DNA of 64,000 bases from Pyrus communis. Lineage: Eukaryota > Streptophyta > Magnoliopsida > Rosales > Rosaceae. The position numbers and the translations under genes are program-made. Shown piece by piece: positions 34,953 through 46,759 of this stretch. Location: contig NC_084806.1 in the NCBI RefSeq assembly GCF_963583255.1, forward strand, positions 19,014,317 to 19,078,316. Reading direction: 5' to 3'. Numbering within the stretch: the stretch's first letter is position 1; each line of letters opens with the position of its first letter. Below the pieces are notes generated by a model. That model searched no databases. It was not told the origin of the DNA and worked only from the letters and a program-made list of their open reading frames with translations.

Positions 34953-36692
34953 TTATTGTTGATGTGAAAAGAAGAACTTCGGCACAATGTGCTTGGTGTT
35001 GTCTCCTTTGATATAACCCTTCTTGAGTTGTTCAATGCACGCTACATTGTCTTCAAAGATCGTCATCGGGACATCAACGGCGGGGTAAAGATCGTAGGAG
35101 TTTCGAATATGGCTCACAACTGCTCTCAACCAAAAGCATTCCTGAGTTACTTCATGTAAGGCGAGAATTTCAGCATGGTTAGATGAAGTGGCAACTAAGG
35201 TCTGTTTAGTTGACCTCCAAGAGATTGTGGTGCCTCCAACGTTAAAGACATAGCCCATTTGAGAACATGCCTTGTGCGGATCAGACAAGTATCCTATGTC
35301 GGCATAACTAACAAGGCAAGAATCGACTCAAGAAGCACGGGGTGCGACATCACTCGAGGATTCGTAGGGATAGAATAAGCCCAAATCCGTAATACCCTTA
35401 AGGTAATGGAAGATGTCTTTTCACGCCAATCCAGTGTTTATGTGTAGGTGCATTATTGTATCTTGCCAAAAGATTAACAAAGAAGGAGATGTCGGGTCTA
35501 GTGTATTGAGGGAAGTACAATAAAGCGCCTATCGTACTTAGATAAGGAACTTCAGGCTCCAAAACCTCTTCATCATCGTCCTTCGGATGGAATGAATCTC
35601 GTTTTACATCTAGTGATCGAACGACTATATGAGTACTCGAGGGCTTCGTTTTATCCTCATTAAAGTTGCGCAACACTTTCTGGGTGTAGTTCGATTGATG
35701 TACTAGGATTCCATCTGAACGGTGCTCTATCTCAAGACCAAGATGATATCGAGTCTTTCTCAAATCTTTCATCACAAATTTCGACTATAGGTGAGCGACA
35801 GTTCTCGCTAGCTCTTTAGGAGTTCCGATAAGGTTCATATCATTGACATATACTGCAATAATCGTAAATCCAGAATGTGACTTCTTAATGAACACACAAA
35901 GGCATAGTTCGTTGTTCACATATCCCTGACTAGTCAAATACTCACTCAGACGGTTATACCACATTCTTCCAATCTGCTTCTAACCGTAAAGTGAACGCCT
36001 CAGCCGAATTGAGAGCGTGTTCTAGGGTTTGTAAATATTTGAACCAGTTAATGTAAATCCTTCAGAAACTTTCATATAAATTTTTGTATCAACATCCCCA
36101 TAGAGATACGCAGTTACTATGTCCATCAGCTACATACTCAGTTTTTCGGAAACTACCAAACCGATAAGGTAGCGAAAAGTAATCACATCCATAGCGAGTG
36201 AATAAGTTTCGTCATAGTCAATTCCAGAGCATTGTGAGAAACCTTGTGTAACAAGACGAGCTTTGTAACATACAATTTCGTTCTTCTCATTACGCTTCCG
36301 AATGAAAACTCACTTGTAGCCAACGAGCTTCATATATGGAAAAGTATGAGCTACAGGTTACGTTTCGTAAGTGAATCGAGTTTGACTTGGATTGCTTGTT
36401 TCTAGTTTGACTAATTAGTTCTACGTCGACATTCATCAACGGAACGCAGTTCAATGTCATCGCTCAACATGATCTTAGTAGCTACTACAAATGCTAATGC
36501 ATCGTTAACAATCATCTCTTTTCTACGCCACACATCATCTAAGCTAGCATAATATACCGAAATCTCACAATTTTCAAGAAGACGATTCGTCTCTTCAAGG
36601 ACGCTTCCATAATCTAGAATTTCCTTATAAGTTAGATAGAATGAGTAAGCGATAGTCGGAATCATGGTAGGCTCTTTGGGACTTTGAGTCAT
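34953..36692 (-). pseudogene. copia-2 reverse transcriptase and RNase H
   Basis: The RNase H part (34953-35288) reads MGYVFNVGGTTISWRSTKQ and later HAEILALHEVTQECFWLR. The RT end (35398-35775) has LRKTRYHLGLEIEHRSDG and TRPDISFFVNLLARYNN. The catalytic motif near 35845-35860 is YVND, not YVDD, because one catalytic Asp codon has become AAT. Upstream RT sequence is recognisable to about 36360, and 36411-36692 is the linker before RT. Frame breaks are frequent, so no active enzyme is expected. Confidence 0.88.
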
Positions 36693-36972
36693 GGATTTCC
36701 TTTTCCGGGGGTGTGAATTCTTTGAACCAAGATGTCTGCCACGCTTTTATGTAAGGGTAGATGATTGGCTAGCTGTTAATGTACGTGGATCACCAAGATT
36801 GGCGTCCCGGGCCTCCATGAGGGAAGTCTGTCGTACATTTAGTACATCCATCTTTGCAAGTGTATTTGCAACTGGAATATGTGATCTTGTCACTCGTGCT
36901 AGATCTGAAAGCATCTAGCATGCTCTAAGCTATGCTCTGGAGTTCTAATATGTGCTACGCTTTAGTTTCAGA

Positions 36973-38313
36973 CTAAGTGGCGTAGGGACCTAAATGAGAC
37001 AAAGTGGGGGTCGTCCATGATAATTCGCATCGTTCTTCAGGACCATTGACGTTCTTATCTACTCTTAACGACTGGAAGACTGTCTCATAAAAGTGACAAT
37101 TCGCGAAACGAGCGGTAAACAAATCGCCTGTCAAAGGTTCTAAGTAACGAATAATCGAAGGAGAATCATATCCAACATAGATTCCCATCCTTCGCTGAGG
37201 CCCCATTTTTGTACGTAAGAGCGATGACATTGGCACATAGACCACACAACAAAAAACGCGTAGATGCGATATGTCGAGTTCGTATCTGGTAACCAATTAA
37301 AGGGCACTAAATGGTTGTGTCATAACAGGCCTCAAGTGGACCAACTTTGCTACGTGCAATATTGCATGGCCCCAAACAACGATCGGGAGGTTGGTACGTA
37401 TGACAATAGATCAAGCAATCGTTTGTATGCGCTTAATGAAAGCCTCTGCTAGGCCATTCTGCATGTGAACATGGGGTACAAAATGTTCAACTTCAACCCC
37501 AACCGACATGCAATAGTCATCAAAAGTTTTGATAGGATAATTAAGGTGGTGAGCACTGAGCTTGATAACCAGAGCCAATAGTTTGGAGAATGCAACTTTC
37601 CTTGTGAATAATAAGCACACTGTGACCAACATGTGGAAGCGTTAACCAAAACCATAAAGTATCTAAATGGTCCACAGGGAGGGTGAATCGGTCCACAAAT
37701 GGCCCCCTAAATCCATTGTAGAAAAATGGGATGATTCGAACGAATCTTGTCATAAGAAGGCTTAATAATAAGCATTCCCATAGAACATGTTTGACATGCG
37801 ATTCCTTGCATCGAACCTAAACTTCACGTTAGTGGATGCCCATGTGATGATTTGAGGATAGCGCATTGCTATTTGTCCAGGATGTCCCAAACAATCATGC
37901 CAAAGTGTAATTTCATGCGCGGTCCCAGAAGTAGAGCCAGCCACATAGTGGCATTCTATGGGGCATATAGTCGTAGCATACATACCACTCGGATACGCTC
38001 CATCTTCTCTAGAATATGCTTCTGGCCATATTTGTATGAAGTTATGCACAGAAATTCAACTCTATTTTCTACGTGGGTTTCAGCATGGTAATTGTTATCT
38101 CTAATGTCTTTGAAACTCAACAACGTTCTTCCGAAACATGGAGCATAGAATGCCTCGGCAATGATCAAGATTGTACCATTATACAACATTATACATGCCT
38201 TACCGTATCCTTCTATCAGGTTGGATGGGCCTGAGAGAGTTGTTAGAGGTGCATTTTCAGGTACGAAGTAAGTGAAATAGATGTGTTCACGCAAAATGTT
38301 GTGCGTGGTTGCA
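36973..38313 (-). pseudogene. copia-2 protease (C-terminal part), GAG-pre-integrase and integrase
   Basis: The protease remnant (37956-38313) shows THNILREHIYFTYFVPENAP and LTTLSGPSNLIEGYGKA, cut at the Asp-Ser active-site codons by the Athila insertion. The pre-integrase finger (37762-38049) has TLWHDCLGHPGQIAMR. Integrase core pieces follow at 37411-37753, with MQNGLAEAFIKRIQTIA. The segment 36973-37296 has RRMGIYVGYDSPSIIRYLEP. Fragments lie in different frames. Confidence 0.88.
38309..38313. other. Target duplication of the Athila-type insertion (left copy)
   Basis: TTGCA here and at 46760-46764. In the copia-2 frame these bases fall just after the Asp-Ser codons of the protease. Confidence 0.8.
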
Positions 38314-39802
38314 AATTTCTTGATAGGATTTTTACCACCTACAAAAGTAGGGATAAAAACACTTAAAATACTTGCAAGAATACAAGGTAATTGTAGTATA
38401 AATGCTCATGCAAGGTCGTTGTCCCCAAAGATTGTTTGACTAATTTGTAATTAAACTAACTTTTAATTAATTATTAAAACATATTTTATCAAAGATTTAA
38501 GATTTATCAATTTAAAAAGATTAGATAAACAATAAAAGAAATCTGAAAGCCTGGAAATAATAACAGCAAAGAAGAAAAACGTTTTTTTTATAAAATTAAC
38601 AATTTAAAGAAATCTAGGGTTTAGCTGTCACCATCACAATCCTATGCAATTCTATCAATTACTTATGAATTTCCACATACATGCTTTGATAGTAAGGTTT
38701 TCCTGATGCATATTTTCCTTGTGATGTTTAAGCAAAAATGTATATCTAATATGTAATCCACCTGTTATTTTCAGATCAAATATAAACATGCAAGACTCAT
38801 TAAGTTTCGTGAAAACCCTTTGAAAAACCATGCAACCCTCAAGAGTGTGATGTTCGCCTTAAGTGAACTTACAATTACTAATCACAAGAAGCCCTCCTCA
38901 ATTTCAGGGTGATGTTCCAACAGAAATTGCATCAAATTACTTGTCTAAATACCCTAATGGTGATCAATCATTAAAATATATAGATAGTTTTAATCGCAGT
39001 GATTAATAATTCAACGCAAACATGCATCCATTCATAAGGAAATTAATAAAATTACATATTCATGTGAAGGTTCATGGCCTAACCCTAGCAAAAGGAATTA
39101 GTTACGCATACTCATAATAAAAATCAAAGAAAATATCATTAACTAGAAAAAGAATGAAAACACCTTGTAGGTAAAAATTCTGAAATTCTCCAAAGCTTGC
39201 TAAACTCTCTCAATGTTGCGTCCTCCTCAACTAATGGCTAAAAAGCCTTATTTATACTACTCCCAATTAAAACCCTCATAGGAAAAGGTTTTCTAAAAAC
39301 TAGGAAATAAAATAATAAAAGGATAACTAAAAATTATGTTCCTATTCTAACTATGAAATCTGCCCTTTCAAAGGAGAAGCCACGTTTCTGGACCTTTAGG
39401 ACTCCAAAACAGGTCCAAAATGACTTGAATTAAAGATCAGGACTTCCTCTTCAAGTTCCAAGAACAACCCAAGTCCAAAATCCATCATCTTCTAGCCCAA
39501 AAGTTGTAAACAAGCTCTGTAGCTTAATCTGCCAGCACTGCGCGCTGGTCATAAATTAATTCGCCATGATCAGATGTTTTGGGATAAAATTATGAAATTT
39601 TGATACAACCTTCTTGACTGACTCATGAACTCTTTTCAGTTGGAATCACTCAAAAATTCCACCGCTTGATTACTTTATGCTCCGAACAATTCTACACGTC
39701 CTACATTGGAAATACATAATAAAGCATCAAAATCTCACCAAAATTATAACTAAAGTAGACCAAGAATAGGGAATAATAAATAATATAATATCAACTCATC
39801 AA
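38314..39802 (-). repeat. 3' LTR of the Athila-type element
   Basis: It contains TTGATAGGATTTTTACCACC at its left edge and ACTCATCAA at its right, followed by the C-rich complement of the polypurine tract (ATACCCCCAAAC). Its length is within one or two bases of the other LTR. Confidence 0.9.
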
Positions 39803-42324
39803 ATACCCCCAAACTTGGCTTTTTGCTTGTCCTCAAGCAAAACAATACTCAAAAAGGAAAATAAACTAGCAACCTAAACTTCTAAACAAAAATTAACATA
39901 AACAAATTTTCACCTTCAAATCGCAATCCATAAAAAATGTTAAAAATTAGAACATCTTTCCAAAATTTCTACCAATCCCACCACAAAGTCCAAACTATTT
40001 ATAACCAATTAGAAAAGAATTCATAAACTTCCTTTGGTGTTTAGTGAACCAACATAGTTAAGAGGACTCGACTAAAATCCCTACCGCTCGTCTTCTTTAT
40101 TTAACAATTCACATATATATATATATATTTTTTTTTTTCTTTTCAATTTTCTCTTTTTCTTCTCTCTTTTTTTGTTTTTGTTTTTGTTTTTTTTTTTTTT
40201 CAGTAACAGTAGTGGTCGTGCAATGCTAGTTCACTTAAGCTTTCGATCCAACCCATGTAGCGAGCTTTAGGTCAATGACTCCTAAACCACTCAGGCTTTA
40301 GGGCACTAGGTGTTCAACACCCCTAAGGACTTATTAACCTGAGCTGGAAAGGCTACGAAACCAGCTGACCACCCTACCCCATGCCAAGACTCTACTGTTT
40401 GACGCAAGAATCATTGCTGATTAGGCAGGACTGGTTCGGTTACTAGGCAAAGCCTCGGGTGGAACAATTATTACTTTATAACACATACTAACTTTACTTT
40501 ATTTAGAACAAAAATTAGAAATTACTTAGACAAAAAGTAAGTGTTTCAATCTCACTCCCCACAAACCATGTTGGTGTGATGTGCAAATTTTCAAAGTATA
40601 ACTCATGAATTAGTGTCTAAGTAACGATAAATAGAAAGGACTCTACTACGGGATTAATCTTCACCATGTCCATTTGTTCTAACGTTTAAAATAATTTATG
40701 GATATTAACTTAAAAATGAAAATTCATTCTAAATAACTCAAAATCTAAAAATTTTAATTCCCCACCCCCAAACTTAAATAACACATTGTCCTCAAGGTCT
40801 GGAAAATAATAAAACCTTAACACTTAAAATAGTGAACAAAGAAGTGAAAGAAACAAATAATAGAAAGTAGAAAATAAAAAATAAAACATAAGAGAAAAGA
40901 GAAAACAAAGAAACTGACACACCTGGGAGTTGAAGTGGTGACCTGGTGCAAGAAATAGAGGTGTTGGAACAACAAAGATAACTGAAACAAAGTGCAAAGC
41001 ACGAGGATCGAACCCGTGCCCTAGAAATTGGACAACACGGATCCCGGAAGTTCTCTCCCACGTGGATAAGAAACCTTAGCTGAGTTGGACCATACATTGG
41101 ATTCCCTTCACAAGTGCCTCGAGTCCAGAGTCGAACGGCTCTCTGCTTTCCATTTCAAATCAGCCTTTTAGGACTCCCAATGACACATACAACCACTCTC
41201 ATTTCTGAACAACTGTTGGTTTGTTGAAAATAAAAAACAAAACCCCCTCTCTCTAGAAAACAGAAAAGCATGTCACGGTGCTCTCATTTCAGCCCATCCT
41301 TCTCCACAGTCTCTCAAACTTCAAACCAGCATAGATTCGAACTCATATCATCAGCATTATCAATCCCCATGCATGCATGTGTGTTTTCTGTGGAGAGGCA
41401 CCATGGATCCGCAAGGACACGGAAGATGAATATACGAAGAACACCGCATGCTTGCAGATCTGAGGAGTATGCATGTGGAGACAATGAAGTCATAGATCCA
41501 TAAACGCACGCAAACTACAGCTGGAGCTTGCCGATTCGAAAGCCAAGGTATAGATCTACACTCACTAATGTTCAGTCTTGACTTTTTTCTTTGGAAACCG
41601 GAACATAATGAATTGCAGTCTCAGTAGTTAGAAATAGGCCCTTATGACTGGATTTTGTCTTCAAATTGTTGGTGACCATGTGTTTTTCTTTTGTTTGCAT
41701 GGTATAAGACTCAGATCCGCTTGTACAAGGCTAAAGTTCCACTTACCACAAAGTTCCACAAATATGAAGGTATGAAACTCATGCACTAATGTGGAAATAA
41801 CATGTATCCTGGAAACCCTCAAACTTGAATGCTATAATAATGATCTGTTAGATTGTATCTCATATTTAGAATGTGGGTTTACAGATTTGGACAGTCCAGG
41901 AAGGCTGAACATCAACTGGAGCTATTGGGACGCCAAAAGAAATTCCCAGATGCACAATTGCTTAGGTATACTCCCGAACTTGCTCCAGTTTCCTTCATTG
42001 ATTTATGCGTTGAGTAACTGCTATGGTTGATGATAAAGTAGACTCAATGCGGTGCATAATCCAGTACTTGTTTGTGCCTTGTATAGTCTAAGACCCACCT
42101 GCATAGTCATATATTTGTGCATCAGATGAACGTAGATAATATAAGAAAAAGATAAAAGTAAGCTATATATATATTTTTTATATTTGCTTTTTTTTCTTTT
42201 ATTTTTTACAATTATTTTTTTATTTTATATATATATATATATATATATATGTTCTGTTTTGTGTTTTTTTTTATTTTATTGAAATAGTAAATAAATTAAC
42301 AACTATAAAATGCTTGATTGAATT

Positions 42325-42361
<37 letters not shown>

Positions 42362-42437
42362 GGGATAGAAAATTGGGTTGCCTCTCAACAAGCGCTTTAA
42401 TTAACGTCCATAGCTAGATGTTGCCGAAAGCTGGTGG
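39803..42437 (-). other. Non-coding 3' region of the Athila-type element
   Basis: It holds no recognisable protein domain. It contains low-complexity T runs (40105-40200), an (AT)n run at about 42221-42250 and a 31-base poly(A) at 42328-42358. Short frames near 40.8-41.1 and 41.3-42.0 kb have no family resemblance. Confidence 0.65.
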
Positions 42438-43283
42438 TCAGAGCACTGGTTCTTTCAAAGTTGATGACTCGCTTGCACTAAACTTCCTTAGCTTGAGTAG
42501 ATACTTCTTGACCTTGAGCACACAACTCTGGCCCTTTGTTTTAATGTCCATGTTGCCATTTTGAAAAACCTGCTTAACCATATGGGAGCCTTTCCACCGT
42601 GACTCTTGTCTCCCTGGAATTAACTTGAGACTGGAATTCAACAACCACACCTTTTTACCAAGCTGTAGTTTCTTAAAGTTTGGGTTGCCTTGCAACTTTC
42701 TATGCTTTCGCTTAATGTTAATCGGCTGGGCATCATGCTGCATACTTCGCTGCTGTGTTTTAGGACTTATGCAATCACGAATTAAATTTGGAGGCTTGAT
42801 GGAAAGATGGTTAGTTGATGATTTGGTCATAACTTTGGCACTAGGCAAACCATCTAATGCATCAACACACATGCATTCTTGCTTATCACCTGGCTTTGTG
42901 GTGGTTTCAAACAATGTAAAAACAACTGTTTGATCTTCAACACGAAATGTTAGTGTTCCAGCTTCAACGTAAATAAGAGTACGGGCTGTTACCATGAAAG
43001 GGCGGCCTAAAATGATGGGTGTTTTCGAATCCTCATCCATGTCTAGAACCATAAAATCAGCTGGCAGATATAAATTATCCACCTTTACAATAACGTCTTC
43101 AATGACCCCTCTAGGATAGGTAGTTGAATGGTCAGCTAATTGAATAATACTGGAGGTTGGCTTCAGCTTATCTTCACCTAAACGTTTAAAAATAGAATAA
43201 GGCATTAAGTTTACACTAGCACCTAAATCAATTAAAGCACTAGTAAAATCACAATTTCCAATGGTGCAAGAGATAGTAAAACT
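42438..43283 (-). CDS. Protease fused to integrase C-terminal tail (Athila-type)
   Basis: From about 43283 the frame reads through TSALIDLGASVNLMPYSIF, ADHSTTYPRGVIEDVIVKV and MDEDSKTPIILGRPFMV. This is the retropepsin-like protease of Athila elements with its DLGAS active site. After about 100 further residues the same frame gives KVWLLNSSLKLIPGRQESRW, VKQVFQNGNMDI and a lysine-rich end. That resembles the tail after the integrase core in complete relatives. The frame from Met 43205 is open for 255 codons. Upstream, TAA at 43284-43286 separates it from the preceding gag frame, so a fresh translation start or readthrough would be needed. Confidence 0.75.
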   Translation of the reverse strand, partial: SFTISCTIGNCDFTSALIDLGASVNLMPYSIFKRLGEDKLKPTSSIIQLADHSTTYPRGVIEDVIVKVDNLYLPADFMVLDMDEDSKTPIILGRPFMVTARTLIYVEAGTLTFRVEDQTVVFTLFETTTKPGDKQECMCVDALDGLPSAKVMTKSSTNHLSIKPPNLIRDCISPKTQQRSMQHDAQPINIKRKHRKLQGNPNFKKLQLGKKVWLLNSSLKLIPGRQESRWKGSHMVKQVFQNGNMDIKTKGQSCVLKVKKYLLKLRKFSASESSTLKEPVL

Positions 43284-45110
43284 TTATGGATCTTTCTTAT
43301 TTGGAGGTAATTTATGCAGTAAGACAGCGTTGCACTGTTCTGTTAGCACAATTTTTTCTAACTCAACAAGCTTTCTTTTCTTAGTGCACACATCCTTCAA
43401 AAATTTGGCATAGGAATGAATCTTTTTAATGGCTTCTAACAATGGCAAATTAATATGAACTTTAGACAAAGTTTGCATAAAATCTTTTAACTGCTGATCC
43501 CTAGCCTTTGGAATCAACCTTTCCGGGTATGGTGTTGGAGGCTCATACACACGTTCAGGAACTTGCACTAGGGCAATGTGATTATGTGAGGTTGGGTCTT
43601 GCTGCTATTTTTGTAATTGTTTCTGATGTTTTTGCTGTTGGTTGCACAACTCTAAGTTCGTCATTTGTTTGGTTGTCATAACTCTTCCCTGATCTTAACA
43701 TCCTGATTGCATAACAATCCTCTGTACCTCTTGGATTTGGAACTGCTTGGCTAGGAAATTTCCCTTTTTCTCTCTTTGTGATGTGGCTTGATAATTGTCC
43801 AAATTGTTTTTCCAGATTTTGAATTGAAACTTGTACATTATGCATATTTTGATCATTTTTGTCCATGTACTGATTTGTAGATTGCATAAACATTTAGAGT
43901 GTATCCTCCAAAGACCGTTTGGGCTGCACAACTGGCTGTTGTGCAGGATTTTGTTGAAAGGCTGCACCTGTTGGTTTTCTCCCCACTTCATATATTGGGT
44001 GATCCCTCCAACCTGGGTAGAATATGGATCATTTATGGCTTTCTGAAAATTGTTAAATGCATTTACTTGTTCTGCCACGTGTTCAGGATAGGCGTCCTTA
44101 TGTGGGCAGCCCATAAAATCATGATTTGGCATGCTACAAATGCTGCAAACTGCTGCAGTAGGCTGCAGCACAGCAACCTGCTGCATTGATACTATTATTT
44201 TCTTTAAAAGCATGTCAAATTTTGAGTCAAAATTTTCAAGTTTTCTCTCCATTTTTTCGATTTGAGCTGATACATATGGAGTTCTAATTGACATATTAAA
44301 AACACCTCTGGTTTGTGTCTGGTCTGATGCCCATTGTTGTGTCTTTATAGCCATCTTCTCAAATAACTGAAATGCTTCTTGGGCATTTTTATCTGAAAAC
44401 GAACCTCCTGATGATGCATTAACATAACTCTTGGTGGTTGGATTTAAACCCTTGTAGAATATTTGCATTCTTGTGTCCCGGTTAATATTGCATTAGGGCA
44501 CTTTCTGAATAAATCTAAAAATCGATCCTAAGCTTCATGGAAGTCTTCATTAGGCTTATGAGCAAAAGATAGTATTTTAGTTCATATGTCAAGGGTCTTG
44601 GATGCTGGATAAAACTTGCTCCAGAATTTTCCACTTAATTGTGCCCAAGAAGTGACGCTCCCAGATAGGAGTGTAAAAAGCCATGTTTTAACCTTGTCTT
44701 TTAAAGTGTAGGGAAAAAGACGAAGTTTAATAGACTCTACAGAAAACCTTTTCACCAAAATATTCTTGCAACCCATCAGAAACTTAGTAATATGCATGTT
44801 AGGATCGTCATGAGCTAATCCATGAAAAGTCAAAATTTCCAACATGTGATGTCTAATCTCAAAAGTATCGCCTTCATCTTCTAGATAAACAACGCAACTA
44901 GGTAATTCATAAGCACGGGCTGCAAGTGTTACTCTCAAAGGTTCCCCAGCTTCAGGCATAGCAAAAGCCATTGTTTCTTTTATGTCTGAAACGCCTAAAA
45001 ATAGGTGCTGCAGAAAAGTGTCCTTTAGGGAAAGATCAAACACCAAAAAATGTTCTCGTCGCTGCTTTCGTAATGTTCTTTCAGGCTCAGAATCAAATTG
45101 AACAAGCTAT
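43284..45110 (-). pseudogene. Athila-type gag
   Basis: The N-terminal part (44582-45046) has LTFHGLAHDDPNMHITKFL and then LFPYTLKDKVKTWLFTLLSG and SWAQLSGKFWSKFYPASKT, the classic Retrotrans_gag fold. The middle part (43695-44468) has FYKGLNPTTKSYVNASSGG and a CxxC knuckle-like CSICSMPNHDFMGC. The C-terminal part (43284-43568) has RDQQLKDFMQTLSKVHINL. Frames change near 44470 and 43700-43570, so Gag is not intact. Gag would assemble the particle and package RNA. Confidence 0.85.
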
Positions 45111-45269
45111 GCAGATTGTGATCTGGTGCTGACCATGCACAGATTTCAGTAAGCCGAAAAGAAAAAAAAATGAAAGTGAAAATTAAATTTTTTTTTTTTT
45201 TGAACGAAAATAATTAATTAAGAATATGATAAAAACAAATTAATTAAAACAATCCCCAGCGTTGTCATC

Positions 45270-46759
45270 AATTTCTTGATAGGATTTTTACCACCTACAA
45301 AAGTAGGGATAAAAACACTTAAAATACTTGCAAGAATACAAGGTAATTATGGTATAAATGCTCATGCAAGATCGTTGTCCCAAAGATTGTTTGACTAATT
45401 TGTAATTAAACTAACTCTTAATTAATTATTAAAACAGATTTTATCAAAGATTTAAGATTTATGAATTTAAAAAGATTAGATAAACAATGAAAGAAATCTG
45501 AAAGTCTGGAAATAATAACAATAAAGAAGAAAAACATTTTTTTTTTTAATAAAATTAACAATTTAAGGAAATCTAGGGTTTAGCTGTCATCGTCACAATC
45601 CTATGCAATTCTATCAATTACTTATGAATTTCCACATACATGTTTTGAAGGTTAGGTTTTTCTAATGCATATTTTCTTGGTGATGTTCAAGCGAAAACGT
45701 ATATCTAATATGTAATCCACCTGTTATGTTCAGATCAAATATAAACATGCAAGACTCATTAAGTTTCGTGAAAACCCTTTGAAAAACCATGCAACCCTCA
45801 AGAGTGTGATGTTCGCCTTAAGTGAACTTACAATTACTAATCACAAGAAACCCTCCTCAATTTCAGGGTGATGTTCCAACAGAAATTGCATCAAATTACT
45901 TGTCTAAATACCCTAATGGTGATCAATCATTAAAATATATAAATAGTTTTAATCGCAGTGATTAATAATTCAAAGCAAGCATGCATCTATTCATAAGCAA
46001 ATTAATAAAATTACATATTCATTCTAAGGTTCATGGCCTAACCCTAGCAAAAGGAATTAGTTACGCATACTCATAATAAAAATCAAAGAAAATATCATTA
46101 ACTAGAAAAAGAATGAAAACACCTTGTAGGTAAAAATTCTGAAATTCTCCAAAGCTTGCTAAACTCTCTCAATGTTGTGTCCTCCTCAACTAATGGCTAA
46201 AAAATCTTATTTATAATACTCCCAATTAAAACCCTCATAGGAAGAGGTTTTCTAAAAACTAGGAAATAAAATAATAAAAGGATAACTAAAAATTACATTC
46301 CTATTCCAACTAGGAAATCTGCCCATCAAAGGAGAAGCCACGTTTCTAGACCTTTAGGGCTCCAAAACAGGCCCAAAATGACTTGAATTAAAGATCAGGA
46401 TCACCTCATCAAGTTGCAAGAACAACCCAAGTCCAAAATTCATCATCTTCCAGCCCAAAAGTCATAAACAAGCTGTGTAGCCCAATCTGCTAGCACTGCA
46501 CGCTGGTCATAAATTAATTTGCCACGAACAGATGCTTTGGGATAAAATTATGATATATTGACACAAGCTTCTTGACTGACTCACGAACCCATTCCAATTG
46601 GAATCACTCAAAAATTCCACCGTTTGATTACTTTATGCTCCGAAAAATCTGCACGTCCTACATTGGAAATACATAACAAAACATCAAAATCTCACCAAAA
46701 TAATAACTAAAATAGACCAAGAATAGGGAATAATATATAATATCATATCGATTCATCAA
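45270..46759 (-). repeat. 5' LTR of the Athila-type element
   Basis: The left edge AATTTCTTGATAGG and right edge CGATTCATCAA match the other LTR. Next to it, at about 45251-45269, lies the presumed primer site. Confidence 0.9.

Larger units (their letters stand above)
38314..46759 (-). mobile_element. Athila-type Ty3/gypsy element lacking RT-RNase H-integrase core
   Basis: Two LTRs of about 1.49 kb with very similar sequence and a TTGCA target duplication mark a comparatively young insertion. On the minus strand a gag (43.6-45.1 kb) is followed by a protease with DLGASVNLMP. That runs directly into a tail resembling the integrase C-terminus. RT, RNase H and the integrase core are absent. A polypurine tract with GTTTGGGGGTATT abuts the 3' LTR. 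The primer site region (GACAACGCTGGGGATTG) resembles the tRNA-Asp type used by Athila relatives. It is a non-autonomous derivative. Confidence 0.88.

Noticed and set aside
40990..41015. tRNA-like T-loop phrase (GGTTCGATCC on the minus strand)
   Set aside because: No acceptor or anticodon arms can be folded around it; it is a short match inside the Athila-type 3' region.
43899..44189. Plus-strand frame of 96 codons
   Set aside because: A shadow of the minus-strand Athila-type gag.
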